Assembly: GCF_020099395.1 (NCBI RefSeq)
Contig: NZ_CP083590.1
Coordinates: 6,014,001 to 6,078,000, forward strand
From: Streptomyces mobaraensis
GTDB lineage: Bacteria; Actinomycetota; Actinomycetes; Streptomycetales; Streptomycetaceae
Length of the DNA stretch: 64,000 nt
Direction of reading: 5' to 3'
Under the pieces are notes generated by a model that was given only the letters and a program-made list of their open reading frames with translations, was not told the DNA's origin and searched no databases. A program made the translations under genes and the position numbers. Positions 18,511 to 27,759 of this stretch are shown here, one piece after another. Numbering within the stretch: position 1 is the stretch's first letter; every line of letters starts with the position of its first letter.

Positions 18511-18719
18511 CTCCCGGTCCGCGACGGGGTTTCGGGTCTCGGGCGGTCCTGCCGCTCCCGGTGGGCCTCAGGTCGAGGGTCGCGTACGGGTGCGGGCCGG
18601 CGCCTCGGGCCCCCGGGCCCGGGCGGTCCGGACCCCGTACCCCGCACCGGAAGCACCGGAACGCCGCTTCGTCAGCCCTCGCGTGACGGCGGCCGGCGAG
18701 GCGGCCGGCCGCCGTGGGG

Positions 18720-21659
18720 TCACCCGGCGGGCGCCGTCTGCGGTTTCAGCAGCGTGCGGAGCCGGGTGCTCCGTTCCTTTGCCGGGACCTCCGCCACGGC
18801 ACGCGGCAGGTCCTGGCCCACGCCGTGGACGACGGACAGGTGGCGCTCGCCGCGGCCGAACGCCGTGTAGACCCAGGACCGGGTCAGTCCGGGGCCCGCG
18901 TCGCCGGGCAGGACGACCACCGCGGCCGGCCAGCGGGTACCGGCCGCCTGGTGGGCGGTGACGGCCCAGCCGTGCCGCACCGCGTCGGCCACCCGGCCGG
19001 GCGGGACGACGACCTGGGTGCCCGAGCAGTCGAGCCGCAGCCCGTCCGCGTCGCCGGAGACCACGGTCCCCGGGACCATCCGGCCGGGGGCGGGGACGTA
19101 CGCGATCCGGTCGCCGGGGTCGAAGCCGCCGAAGCGGCCCGGTCCGGGGTTGAGCCGCTCCTTCAGCGCGGCGTTGAGCGCACGGGTGCCGACGGCGCCG
19201 CCGTGGCCGACCGTGACGACCTGGGTGGCCTCGGGCGGGACGCCGATCGCGCGGGGGACCGAGTCGGCGACGAGCTGCACCGTGCGGTGCACGGCCTCGC
19301 CCGCGTCCCGCACCGGGACGATGACGACCTCCTTGCCGGGCGCGTCGACCCGCAGCAGCTCGCCCGCCCCGATGCCGGAGAGCAGTTCCCCGAGGGGGCC
19401 GGGGTCGGGGGTGCGGGAGACGACGACCGGGCAGGCGCGGGCCGCCAGGACGTCGCCGAACACCCGCCCGGGCCCGGCCGGCCCCAGCTCGGCGGGGTCG
19501 CCGGAGAGGACCAGCCGGGCGCCGTCGGGCAGCGACTCCACCAGCGCGGCGGCCGTCTCGACGTCCAGCCGGGGCGCGTCGAGCACCGCCAGCAGGTCGA
19601 CGGCGAGCGCCCCCTCGGCGTCCCGCTCCGGCCCCTCCCGGCCGGCGAGCAGGCCGGCGACCGTGACCGCCTCGGCGTCCCCGGCGGCGGCCAGGCGCCG
19701 CCGGCCGTCCTCGGTGAACGCCGCCGCCACCGCGCGGAGGCCGAGCGCGCGGGCCGCCGCGACGACCGCCGCGGGCTCGGCGCGCGCCGCCTCACCGCCG
19801 CTGTGCGCCACCAGGCCGGAGGCGGCCACGGCGCGGATCAGCTCGGCGGCCGACGGCGAGGGGGCCGCGGCGGCGGCGCCCTCCCAGTCCAGGTCCCGGG
19901 CGGTGAGCGTGCCGAGCAGCCGGGCGAGCCCGTCGGCCAGGCTCTCCTCGGCCATGGCGTACCGGTCCAGGCCCAACAGGGTCCGGACCGGCACCTCCGC
20001 CTCGCCGGCCTCCTCCTCGGGGGTCTCCGGGGCCCGCAGCGGCTCCTGGAAGACCAGCACCGAACCGTCCGCGATCACCTCGCCCAGCGCCTCGTCCGGA
20101 TCCGGGACGGCCCGGCGGGCGAGCTCCTCGCGCAGGGCGGACGCCTCCAGCACGGTGTGCCCGGCGAGCGCGGCACGCTCCAGCAGCCGGCCGACGAGGG
20201 CTCTGGCCCGCCGTGCGTCGCCCGGTCCGCACGCGTCGCCGAGCAGCGCGCGGGCGAAGCCGTCCGCCTGCTCGGGGCGTACGCCCGCGACGCCCAGCAG
20301 CAGCCACGGGTCCTCGCGCAGCGCCTCGGCGGCCTGCTCGCCGAGCGCGGTCACGACCGCCCCGGCCAGGCTCTCGGGCGCCCCGCCCGCGACCAGCACC
20401 CGCCGCACCTCCGCGAGCACCTCCTCGTCCAACGGCGCCTCCGCGAGCGGTCCTTCGACGGCGGGCGCGGCGGCCCGGCTCACCCGCCGCGGCGCTCGCG
20501 CCGCCGGCCGAGCCGGCTCGGTGAAGAACGACGCGGCGGACCGCTCCCCGCTCTCCACGGCCCGCACGGCCGCGGCCAGCGCCTCCGCGACGGCGGACCG
20601 CTTGGGCGGCGTGCCGCCGCCGCTGTCGGGGGTGGCGTTCGCGGGGGCGGCCGGGTCCGCAGCCTCGGCGGGGGCTCGGCCTCGTCGGCCGTCGGGGGCG
20701 GCCGGGTCGTCCGGCGTCGCGTCGCGCGCGGGGGCGGCCGGGTCGTACGACGCCGCGTCGCGCGCGGGGGCGGCGGCTGTCCGGCCGTCGGTGCCGCCGC
20801 CGCTGTCGGGGGCGGCCGGGTCGCCGACGGCGTTGCCGTCATGGCCGGCCGCGCCGCTCGCCGCGCCGTCCGGGCCCGCGCCGGAGCCCGGGCGGTCGCC
20901 CTGCGTCCCCCCGGCCCCGCCCGGCTCGCCGTCCGTCGCCGTGCCGGCCGCGTGCCGACCGGTCGGTACGTCAGCCGGTAGGTCGTCCCGTGCGCCGGGC
21001 GCGTGGCCCGGCGTCGCGCCGGGCCCTGCCGCGCCCTGGGCCGTGGCCCGCGCTGCCGGCACGGTGTCTTCGGGGCTCGGCGCCGACGCGTCGTCCGGGG
21101 TCGTCCGAGGGGCGGCGACCGGTGCTTCCGGGGCCCTGCCCTCGCCCTCGTCCTCGACCGGGCGGGCGAGGCCGTCCACGAGAGCGGCGTCCTCCCTGCC
21201 CGGGGCCGGAACCGGTGCCTCGGCCGGAGCGCCCGAGGCGGCCGCGGCGGCCTTCTCCATACCCGCAGGGGCCGTACCAGCGGTGTCCGCGCTGCCGGGG
21301 CCCGCATTGCCGGCAGCCTTCTGCGGATCGTCTCCGTCCCCGTCCCCGCTCTCCGGCGAGCTCGCGACGGGCTCGGTGCCCTCGGCCGTCGAAGCGCTGC
21401 CCTCCGGGGATTCCGGCGCGCCCGCGCCCGTCTCGGCGCCCGCGCCCGGCTCCGCGCCCTCGGTCGTCAGCGTGCCGTCTCCCGCGGACCCCGCCGCGGC
21501 CGCGACGGTCCCCCCGTTCCCGTCCTCGTCTCCGCTCCCGCCCCCGGCCGCCGAGGCGTCGGGTCCGTCGGTCCGGGCCCCGGTCGGGTCCGGTGTCGCG
21601 GACGTCGTCCCGTTCGTGGCCGCGGGGGCGGCCTCGCCGTCGAGGCGGTCCGTGTTCAC
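18720..21659 (-). CDS. RecD2-like helicase homologue with degenerate ATPase motifs and long disordered N-terminus
   Basis: A 979-residue protein from a GTG that overlaps the stop of the upstream aldo/keto reductase. Residues 1 to about 340 are low-complexity Ala/Gly/Pro/Asp. Then come a helix-hairpin-helix region (LLGVAGVRPEQADGFAR, about 455), a RecD-like core (about 600-980) and a UvrD_C_2-like end. Motif I, expected as GGPGTGKTT, reads HSGGEAARAEP (about 620). The Walker B region reads LLAVLDAPRLD without DE. The VHKSQG motif reads AHQAAG, and TALTRAR reads TAFGRGE. The fold landmarks remain (RLVLSGDPAELGPAGPGRVFGD). It probably does not hydrolyse ATP; a structural DNA-binding role is inferred. 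Confidence 0.82.
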   Translation of the reverse strand: MNTDRLDGEAAPAATNGTTSATPDPTGARTDGPDASAAGGGSGDEDGNGGTVAAAAGSAGDGTLTTEGAEPGAGAETGAGAPESPEGSASTAEGTEPVASSPESGDGDGDDPQKAAGNAGPGSADTAGTAPAGMEKAAAAASGAPAEAPVPAPGREDAALVDGLARPVEDEGEGRAPEAPVAAPRTTPDDASAPSPEDTVPAARATAQGAAGPGATPGHAPGARDDLPADVPTGRHAAGTATDGEPGGAGGTQGDRPGSGAGPDGAASGAAGHDGNAVGDPAAPDSGGGTDGRTAAAPARDAASYDPAAPARDATPDDPAAPDGRRGRAPAEAADPAAPANATPDSGGGTPPKRSAVAEALAAAVRAVESGERSAASFFTEPARPAARAPRRVSRAAAPAVEGPLAEAPLDEEVLAEVRRVLVAGGAPESLAGAVVTALGEQAAEALREDPWLLLGVAGVRPEQADGFARALLGDACGPGDARRARALVGRLLERAALAGHTVLEASALREELARRAVPDPDEALGEVIADGSVLVFQEPLRAPETPEEEAGEAEVPVRTLLGLDRYAMAEESLADGLARLLGTLTARDLDWEGAAAAAPSPSAAELIRAVAASGLVAHSGGEAARAEPAAVVAAARALGLRAVAAAFTEDGRRRLAAAGDAEAVTVAGLLAGREGPERDAEGALAVDLLAVLDAPRLDVETAAALVESLPDGARLVLSGDPAELGPAGPGRVFGDVLAARACPVVVSRTPDPGPLGELLSGIGAGELLRVDAPGKEVVIVPVRDAGEAVHRTVQLVADSVPRAIGVPPEATQVVTVGHGGAVGTRALNAALKERLNPGPGRFGGFDPGDRIAYVPAPGRMVPGTVVSGDADGLRLDCSGTQVVVPPGRVADAVRHGWAVTAHQAAGTRWPAAVVVLPGDAGPGLTRSWVYTAFGRGERHLSVVHGVGQDLPRAVAEVPAKERSTRLRTLLKPQTAPAG

Positions 21660-22639
21660 AGCTCGCTCCAGTCCTGATCGGGGTAGCGGTGCACCGGCGC
21701 CGACACGTCGTCGAGCGCTTGGCAGATCTCGTCCGGAAGCGTAAGGGCTTCCACTGACAACGCCGCCCTGAGCTGACGCGCCGTGCGAGCGCCGACGATC
21801 GGGGCGGTGACGCCGGGGCGGTCGCGGACCCAGGCGAGGGCGATCTGGAGGGGCGTGGTGGCGAGGCCGTCGGCGGCGGTGGCGACGGCGTCGACGACGC
21901 GGCGCGCCGGCTCCTCCAGGTACGGGGCGACGAAGGGGGCGAGGTGTTCGGAGGCGCCCCGGGAGTCGGCGGGCGTCGTGCGGCGGTACTTGCCGGTGAG
22001 CACGCCCCGGCCCAGCGGGGACGAGGGCAGCACGCCGACGCCCAGGTCCAGGGCGGCGGGCAGCACTTCGCGTTCGATGCCGCGCTGGAGCAGGGAGTAC
22101 TCCATCTGCGTACTCGCCAGCCGGGTGCGCGTTCCCGGCGCGGCCAGCTGCCAGGTCGCGGCCTTGGCGAGCTGCCAGCCGCAGAAGTTCGAGACGCCGG
22201 CGTACCGGACGCGGCCGCTGGCGACGGCGGTGTCGACGGCCTGGAGGGTCTCCTCCAGCGGCGTACCGGGGTCGAAGGCGTGCAGTTGCCACAGGTCGAC
22301 GTGGTCCGTGCCGAGGCGGGCGAGGGAGGCGTCGAGGGCGGCCAGCAGGTGGCCGCGCGAGGTGTCGGCGCGGTGGCCGGGGTCCAGGACGCTGCCGGCC
22401 TTCGTCGCCAGGACGAGGTCGCGGCGCGGGACGACGGTGTCGAGGAGCCGGCCGAGGAGGTACTCGGCGGCGCCGCCCGCGTACACGTCCGCCGTGTCCA
22501 CGAGCGTCCCGCCCGCCTCGTGGAAGACCCTGAGCTGCTCGCCGGCCTCCTGCTCGTCGGTGTCCCGTCCCCAGGTGAGCGTGCCGAGTCCGAGCCGGGA
22601 GACGCGCAGGCCCGTGCGGCCGACATGCCTTTGCTCCAT
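21656..22639 (-). CDS. Aldo/keto reductase
   Basis: A 327-residue (beta/alpha)8 NADPH oxidoreductase with the complete catalytic tetrad: Asp48, Tyr53 (DTADVYAGG), Lys80 (LATKAG) and His120 (QLHAFD). The NADPH-binding C-terminal motif IVGARTARQL is present. The substrate is unknown. Its TGA overlaps the GTG of the RecD2-like gene, so the two are translationally coupled, an odd pairing of metabolic and DNA-related proteins. Confidence 0.93.
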   Translation of the reverse strand: MEQRHVGRTGLRVSRLGLGTLTWGRDTDEQEAGEQLRVFHEAGGTLVDTADVYAGGAAEYLLGRLLDTVVPRRDLVLATKAGSVLDPGHRADTSRGHLLAALDASLARLGTDHVDLWQLHAFDPGTPLEETLQAVDTAVASGRVRYAGVSNFCGWQLAKAATWQLAAPGTRTRLASTQMEYSLLQRGIEREVLPAALDLGVGVLPSSPLGRGVLTGKYRRTTPADSRGASEHLAPFVAPYLEEPARRVVDAVATAADGLATTPLQIALAWVRDRPGVTAPIVGARTARQLRAALSVEALTLPDEICQALDDVSAPVHRYPDQDWSEL

Positions 22640-22723
22640 GACGGGTGAGCGTATCGGCCGGGTGGGGGCGGGCCGGCCGACGGCGGACGATCAGGGTGTC
22701 CGGTCCGGGGTCCGGTGTCTGGT

Positions 22724-22820
22724 GTCCGGCTCGGGCTCGGGACCCGGCTCGGGCTCCCGGTCACGCGTCCGGCTCGGGCTCGGGACCCGGCTCGGGCTCC
22801 CGGTCACGCGTCCGGCTCGG
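22724..22820. repeat. 43-bp tandem repeat, about 2.3 copies
   Basis: GTCCGGCTCGGGCTCGGGAC starts at 22724 and 22767, with a third partial copy at 22810. Each unit ends CCGGTCACGC. It lies in the 378-base gap between the divergent aldo/keto reductase and F420-type oxidoreductase genes. Nothing else is evident in the gap apart from the ribosome site of the latter. Confidence 0.88.
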
Positions 22821-23017
22821 CGTCCGGCCTCCGGCGGCGTCCTCGGCAGCCGGTTCCTTACCAGCCCATGCCCGGCCGGCCCCCGGCTCCGGCCCCAGCG
22901 CTCCGGCCCCAACCCTCCGGCCCGCGCCCCCGGCGCCGAAGCACCCGGTGACGTACCACGGGTCCGCGCGCTACAGTCCCCGGAACGACGACGTTACTGA
23001 TGGGTAGGGAGAGCGGG

Positions 23018-24067
23018 ATGCGGCTCGGAATCAACCTCGGCTACTGGGGCGCCGGGATGGACGCGGACAATCTCGCGGTCGCCAAGGAGGCCGACCGGCT
23101 CGGCTACGCGGTCTGCTGGGCCGCGGAGGCGTACGGCTCCGACGCGCCCACCGTCCTCTCCTGGGTCGCCGCGCAGACCGAGCGCATCGACGTCGGCTCG
23201 GCCATCTTCCAGATCCCCGCCCGTACCCCCGCCATGACGGCCATGACCGCCGCCACCCTCGACTCGCTCTCCGGCGGCCGGTTCCGGCTCGGCCTCGGCG
23301 TCTCCGGCCCGCAGGTATCCGAGGGCTGGTACGGCGTGAAGTTCGACAAGCCGCTCGCCCGCACCCGCGAGTACGTCGAGATCGTCCGCAAGGCCATGGC
23401 CCGTGAGCGCCTGACGCACGAGGGCGAGCACTGGACGCTGCCGCTGCCCGGCGGCCCCGGCAAGCCGATCAAGCTGACCGTGCACCCGGTGCGCGAGCAC
23501 ATCCCGCTGTACATCGCGGCCATCGGCCCCAAGAACCTGGAGCAGACCGGCGAGATCGCCGACGGCGCCCTCGTCCTCTTCTTCGCCCCCGAGCTCGCCG
23601 AGGAGACCACGCTCGGGTCGATCCGCGCGGGCCGCGCCAAGGCCGGCAAGGACATGGAAGGCTTCGACCTCGTCCCGACCGTCCCGCTCGCCCTCGGCGA
23701 CGACGTCGCCGCCCTCGCCGACACCTTCCGCCCCTACACCGCGCTCTACGTCGGTGGCATGGGCAGCGCCAAGCAGAACTTCTACAACCGGCTCGCGGTG
23801 CGCATGGGCTACGAGAAGGAGGCCGCCGAGATCCAGGAGAAGTACCTCTCCGGCGACAAGAAGGGGGCCGCCGCGGCCGTTCCGCAGCAGCTCATCGACT
23901 CGACGTCGCTGCTCGGCTCCGTGGAGCGGATCTCCGACCGGATGCGCGCCTACGCCGACGCCGGTGTCACCACGCTGTCCCTCAACCCCTCGGGCTTCAC
24001 GCTGGAGGAGCGGATCGCCGGGCTGCGCGCCGGCGTCGAGGCGCTGGAGCGGGCCGGACTCGCCTGA
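23018..24067 (+). CDS. LLM-class F420-dependent oxidoreductase
   Basis: A 349-residue luciferase-like monooxygenase-fold protein (MRLGINLGYWGAGMDADNL; LSGGRFRLGLGVSGPQVSEGWYG; PLYIAAIGPKNLEQTGEIADG), the pattern of F420-dependent oxidoreductases in mycobacteria and Streptomyces. Known for the family: hydride transfer with F420 or flavin in secondary and redox metabolism. The substrate is unknown. The ATG at 23018 is preferred because AGGGAGA lies just upstream and the protein then begins at the conserved strand. Confidence 0.9.
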   Translation: MRLGINLGYWGAGMDADNLAVAKEADRLGYAVCWAAEAYGSDAPTVLSWVAAQTERIDVGSAIFQIPARTPAMTAMTAATLDSLSGGRFRLGLGVSGPQVSEGWYGVKFDKPLARTREYVEIVRKAMARERLTHEGEHWTLPLPGGPGKPIKLTVHPVREHIPLYIAAIGPKNLEQTGEIADGALVLFFAPELAEETTLGSIRAGRAKAGKDMEGFDLVPTVPLALGDDVAALADTFRPYTALYVGGMGSAKQNFYNRLAVRMGYEKEAAEIQEKYLSGDKKGAAAAVPQQLIDSTSLLGSVERISDRMRAYADAGVTTLSLNPSGFTLEERIAGLRAGVEALERAGLA

Positions 24068-24281
24068 CGCCCACGGAAGGCCCTGCGGCCGTGGTGGGGG
24101 CTCGGGGGTCTTCCCCGCCACGGCCGGCACCGGGCTCAACGCCCCCGCGCCCGCCGGGTTACGCAGCCGGGGGCGCCCGGGGCGCGCGCCCGTCGTCGTC
24201 CGTTCGGCCGAGCGCCCGCCGCCTCCTGGCTGGCGCCCCCCTCGGTGGGGACCTTGACTGGTTCCCACGGAGGTGAGGGCC

Positions 24282-25073
24282 ATGCTCACGGCCAGAAGTC
24301 TGTTCCAGGAGATCCTCGACGACGACGAGGCGTTCCGCCTGTTCTGCTCCATCGCCGCGAGCGGCGAGGCGCAGGGCGGCTGGGAGAACGGCCGGATCTC
24401 CGCCCTGGTGCCCGAGAGCCTCCGCGCCCTCGCCCCCAAGATCGCCCGGCATGGCGCGGACGAGGACAAACACGGCCGCATCTTCCTGGCCCTGCTGCGC
24501 CGACGCGGTCTGGAACCGGCCGAGGTGCCCCCGGAGACCGACTACACGATGCTCCTCGAACGCCGCGGCATCGGCCTGCCGCACGCCCAACTGCGGGCGG
24601 ACGAGCCGCTGTCCGTCCGGGACGTCATCGCCTATCTGGCGCACAGCCGGGTCACCGAGCAGCGGGCCGCCGACCAGATGCGGATGCTCACCCACCACTT
24701 CGGCGACCACCCCGAGGTCGGCCGCGCCCTCCGGATGATCTGCCACGACGAGGCCAACCACCTCGCGTACTGCCACGAGGAACTGCTGCGGCTCGCCGCC
24801 GCCGGGCACGGCCGGACGATCCACACCCTGCTGCGCGAGTGCGCCCTCGCCGAGGCCGTCGTGTACCGGGACGTCGGCCTCGCCGTCATGGGGCGTATGG
24901 GACGCCTGTTGAACTGGCCCCGCGCCAAGTCGGCCGCCCTCGCCGCGGGCGTCCACGCCCTGTACGCGGCCGAACGGCTCGGCGGACGGCGGCGGATGGT
25001 CTCCCTGCGGATGCCGGAGCGGCGGGACGCGCTGGGCGGCGGGGCGGTGGCGGTGGCGCCGGAGTTCGCCTGA
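24282..25073 (+). CDS. Ferritin-like di-iron domain protein
   Basis: A 263-residue helical protein with two ExxH motifs (Glu61-His64 in ADEDKHGRIF; Glu157-His160 in HDEANHLAYC) and an intervening Glu126, the ligand set of a carboxylate-bridged di-iron four-helix bundle. The C-terminal third is basic and Ala-rich. GGAGG precedes the ATG at 24282; the in-frame GTG at 24273 is too close to it. The reaction is unknown: ferroxidase, hydroxylase or peroxidase-like activities all occur in this fold. Confidence 0.8.
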   Translation: MLTARSLFQEILDDDEAFRLFCSIAASGEAQGGWENGRISALVPESLRALAPKIARHGADEDKHGRIFLALLRRRGLEPAEVPPETDYTMLLERRGIGLPHAQLRADEPLSVRDVIAYLAHSRVTEQRAADQMRMLTHHFGDHPEVGRALRMICHDEANHLAYCHEELLRLAAAGHGRTIHTLLRECALAEAVVYRDVGLAVMGRMGRLLNWPRAKSAALAAGVHALYAAERLGGRRRMVSLRMPERRDALGGGAVAVAPEFA

Positions 25074-25251
25074 GGACGAGACCTCAGGCTCCCGCGGTCG
25101 CGGAGGCCGGTCTCCGGGACCGCCGCGGACCGGCCCCCGCGACCGCGGACCGATCCGTCCGGTCCGGACCAGTCCGATCCGGTACCAGCCGGACCATTCG
25201 GACCGATCACGTCCGGTACCAGCCGTGGCCGTGGCTGTAGCCGGACCCGCC

Positions 25252-26235
25252 CTACAGCCACCCCCGCCGCTTGAACAGCCGGTACAGCAGCACCACCACG
25301 CCCACCATCAACAGCAGCGCCGCCGGATACCCCCACACCTGCTGCAACTCCGGCATATGGACGAAGTTCATTCCGAACACCCCGGCGATCATCGTCGGGG
25401 CCGCCGCCATCGCCGCCCAGGCGGAGATCTTCCGCATGTCGTCGTTCTGCTGCACGCCCATCTGGGCCAGATGGGCGGAGAGGATGTCCGAAAGCAGCCG
25501 GTCCAGCTGCTCCACCGCCTCGTTCGCCCGCGCCAGATGGTCGCCCACGTCGCGGAAGAACGGCCGCGCCTCCTCGTTGACGAACGGCAGGCCGGCGCCG
25601 GCCAGCCGGGCCACCGGTTCGGCGAGCGGCACGGTGGCCCGCCGGAACTCCACCACCTGCCGTTTGAACGCGTAGATCCGGGAGGCGATGTTCTTGTTGT
25701 CGATGCCGAGTGGGGCGAACACCTCGGTCTCCAGCTCGTCCAGATCGGCCTGGAGCAGCCCGGACACCTCCGTGTAGTGGTCGACGACCGCGTCGCTCAC
25801 CGCGTACAGCACGGACGTGGGCCCGCAGCGCAGCAGGTCGGGCTGGTCCTCCAGGCGGGCCCGCAGCTCGGACAGCGGGTTGCCGGTGCCGTGCCGGACC
25901 GTCACCACGAAGGAGTCGCCGAGGAACAGCATCAGCTCGCCGGTGCTCACGGTGTCCGCGTCGTCGTCGTAGACGACGGGCTTGAGGACGACGAACAGCG
26001 AGTCGGCGTACACCTCCAGCTTGGGCCGCTGATGGGCCTTGAGGGCGTCCTCGACGGCCAGCGGATGGAGCCCGAACTCGCTGGTGACCAGGGCGAACTC
26101 GCTCTCCGTCGGTTCGTGCAGGCCGACCCAGAGGAAGGCGTCCCCGTCGGCGCGCGCCTGGTCGAGCGCGTCGGAGAAGTCGGCCGGACCGTCCGTGCGG
26201 TGTCCGTTCCGGTAGATGGCGAAGTCCACGATCAC
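25252..26235 (-). CDS. corA: CorA-family magnesium/cobalt transporter
   Basis: A 327-residue protein with the large cytosolic alpha/beta N-domain and long helices, then two C-terminal membrane segments. The selectivity motif GMNF (FGMNFVHMPE) is at the end of TM1, and the basic RLFKRRGWL tail follows TM2. Known for the family: pentameric Mg2+ channel gated by cytosolic Mg2+. The GTG at 26235 has an AAGGGAG ribosome site; an ATG just upstream is out of frame and stops at once. Divergent from the phosphoglycerate-mutase-like gene. Confidence 0.92.
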   Translation of the reverse strand: MIVDFAIYRNGHRTDGPADFSDALDQARADGDAFLWVGLHEPTESEFALVTSEFGLHPLAVEDALKAHQRPKLEVYADSLFVVLKPVVYDDDADTVSTGELMLFLGDSFVVTVRHGTGNPLSELRARLEDQPDLLRCGPTSVLYAVSDAVVDHYTEVSGLLQADLDELETEVFAPLGIDNKNIASRIYAFKRQVVEFRRATVPLAEPVARLAGAGLPFVNEEARPFFRDVGDHLARANEAVEQLDRLLSDILSAHLAQMGVQQNDDMRKISAWAAMAAAPTMIAGVFGMNFVHMPELQQVWGYPAALLLMVGVVVLLYRLFKRRGWL

Positions 26236-26349
26236 GCGGGCATTCTCCCTTCCCGGCTCCCCTTCCGGGGCCGTTCGCCGTGCGCACCGCCGGAGACCTT
26301 CGTCGCACCGCCGGCGGTGTGCGCCCGGGGCCGTCGTAGGCTGGCGGGC

Positions 26350-27054
26350 ATGCCCACCCTGATCCTGGTCCGGCACGGCCGGTCCACCGCCAACACCGGC
26401 GGCGTGCTCGCGGGATGGACTCCCGGTGTCGCCCTGGACGAGCGGGGCGCCGCCCAGGCCGCGGCCCTCCCGGACCGCCTGCGGGAGATCCCGCTCGCCG
26501 CTCTCGTCACCAGTCCCCTCCAGCGCTGTCAGGAGACCGTGGCCCCCCTGCTCGCCGCCCGTCCGGAGCTGCCGTCGCATACGGACGAGCGGATCGGCGA
26601 GTGCCACTACGGCGACTGGTCGGGCCGCAAGCTCGCCGAACTCCACGACGAGCCGCTGATGACCGTCGTGCAGCGGCACCCCTCCGCCGCCTCCTTCCCC
26701 GGCGGCGAGTCCCTACGCGCGATGCAGGCCCGCGCCGTGGACGCGGTCCGCGACTGGAACGACCGGATCGAGCGCGAACACGGCGCCGACGCCGTCTACG
26801 TCATGTGCTCGCACGGCGACCCGATCAAGGCGGTCGTCGCCGACGCGCTCGGGCTGCACCTCGACCAGTTCCAGCGGATCGCCGTCGACCCCTGCTCCCT
26901 CACGGTGATCCGCTACACCCCCCTGCGGCCGTACCTGCTGCGGCTGGGGGACACCGGCGAGACCGCGTCGCTCGCCCCGCGCCCGACGCCGCCGGGCGGG
27001 GCGGCGGGGGACCCCGGGGAGGCCGTGGTGGGAGGCGGTGCGGGAGCACCGTGA
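26350..27054 (+). CDS. Histidine-phosphatase (phosphoglycerate mutase-like) protein of the mshC neighbourhood
   Basis: A 234-residue phosphatase: LVRHGRSTANTGG carries the catalytic His and Arg, SPLQRCQET the second Arg, GECHYGDWSGRKL the acid/base Glu, and CSHGDPIK the second His. The last 30 residues are Gly/Pro-rich and probably disordered. It is first in a plus-strand series with DUF3090, SCO1664-family and mshC genes, an arrangement I recall as conserved across actinobacteria (TIGR03848, TIGR03847, TIGR03843). The true substrate is unknown. Confidence 0.9.
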   Translation: MPTLILVRHGRSTANTGGVLAGWTPGVALDERGAAQAAALPDRLREIPLAALVTSPLQRCQETVAPLLAARPELPSHTDERIGECHYGDWSGRKLAELHDEPLMTVVQRHPSAASFPGGESLRAMQARAVDAVRDWNDRIEREHGADAVYVMCSHGDPIKAVVADALGLHLDQFQRIAVDPCSLTVIRYTPLRPYLLRLGDTGETASLAPRPTPPGGAAGDPGEAVVGGGAGAP

Positions 27055-27168
27055 TCCACATGCGCAGTAGGGTGGGTGCGCGGGGGCGCCGCCGCGGCGC
27101 CTGAGCCCGCCGAGCTTCCCGTGGTTCCCCGATCCCCCCTCCGACCACCGACACAATGGAGCAGGACG

Positions 27169-27759
27169 TTGTCCCGTCAGGTGTTCCTCTATGACCCGCC
27201 GGACCGCTTCGTCGCCGGTACGGTCGGGCTGCCGGGCCGCCGCACTTTCTTCCTCCAGGCCAGCGCGGCCGGCCGGACCACCAGCGTCGCCCTGGAGAAG
27301 GCGCAGGTGGAAGCGCTCGCCGAGCGCATCGACGAACTGCTGGACGAGGTCGTCCGGCGCACCGGCGGCAACGCCCCGGTCCCGGCCGTGGCCCCCGTCG
27401 AGTACGCCGACACCGCCCCGCTGGACACCCCCGTCGAGGAGGAGTTCCGCGTCGGCACCATGGCCCTGGCCTGGGACGCCGAGGGGCAGCGGATGGTCGT
27501 CGAGGCACAGGCCCTGGTCGAGCTGGAGGCCGACACCGACGAGGACCTGGCCGCCGCCGAGGAGCGCCTCCTCCAGGACGAGACCAACGGGCCGCCCATG
27601 CTGCGCGTACGCATCACCGGCACCATGGCCCGCGCCTTCGCCAAGCGCGCCCTGGACATCGTCAACGCCGGCCGGCCGCCCTGCCCGCTGTGCAGCCTGC
27701 CGCTCGACCCGGAGGGACACGTATGTCCGCGCCAGAACGGATACCGCCGCGGGGCGTGA
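27169..27759 (+). CDS. DUF3090 family protein
   Basis: A 196-residue protein starting at a TTG (SRQVFLYDPPDRFVAGTVG), with GGAG seven bases upstream; this start aligns with the usual family N-terminus. The C-terminus has a zinc-ribbon-like CPLCSLPLDPEGHVCP. Family DUF3090 (TIGR03847) is restricted to actinobacteria and has no established function. The downstream gene overlaps its end by 37 bases, indicating translational coupling. Confidence 0.9.
   Translation: MSRQVFLYDPPDRFVAGTVGLPGRRTFFLQASAAGRTTSVALEKAQVEALAERIDELLDEVVRRTGGNAPVPAVAPVEYADTAPLDTPVEEEFRVGTMALAWDAEGQRMVVEAQALVELEADTDEDLAAAEERLLQDETNGPPMLRVRITGTMARAFAKRALDIVNAGRPPCPLCSLPLDPEGHVCPRQNGYRRGA

Noticed and set aside
18118..18961. 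Repetitive proteins of 250-275 residues across the 97-bp repeat
   Set aside because: The period is not a multiple of three, so every frame gives changing peptide repeats; no ribosome site or codon bias.
22640..24067. N-terminal extension of the RecD2-like gene to 22292
   Set aside because: The longer frame would overlap most of the aldo/keto reductase; the GTG at 21659 overlapping its stop is the natural start.
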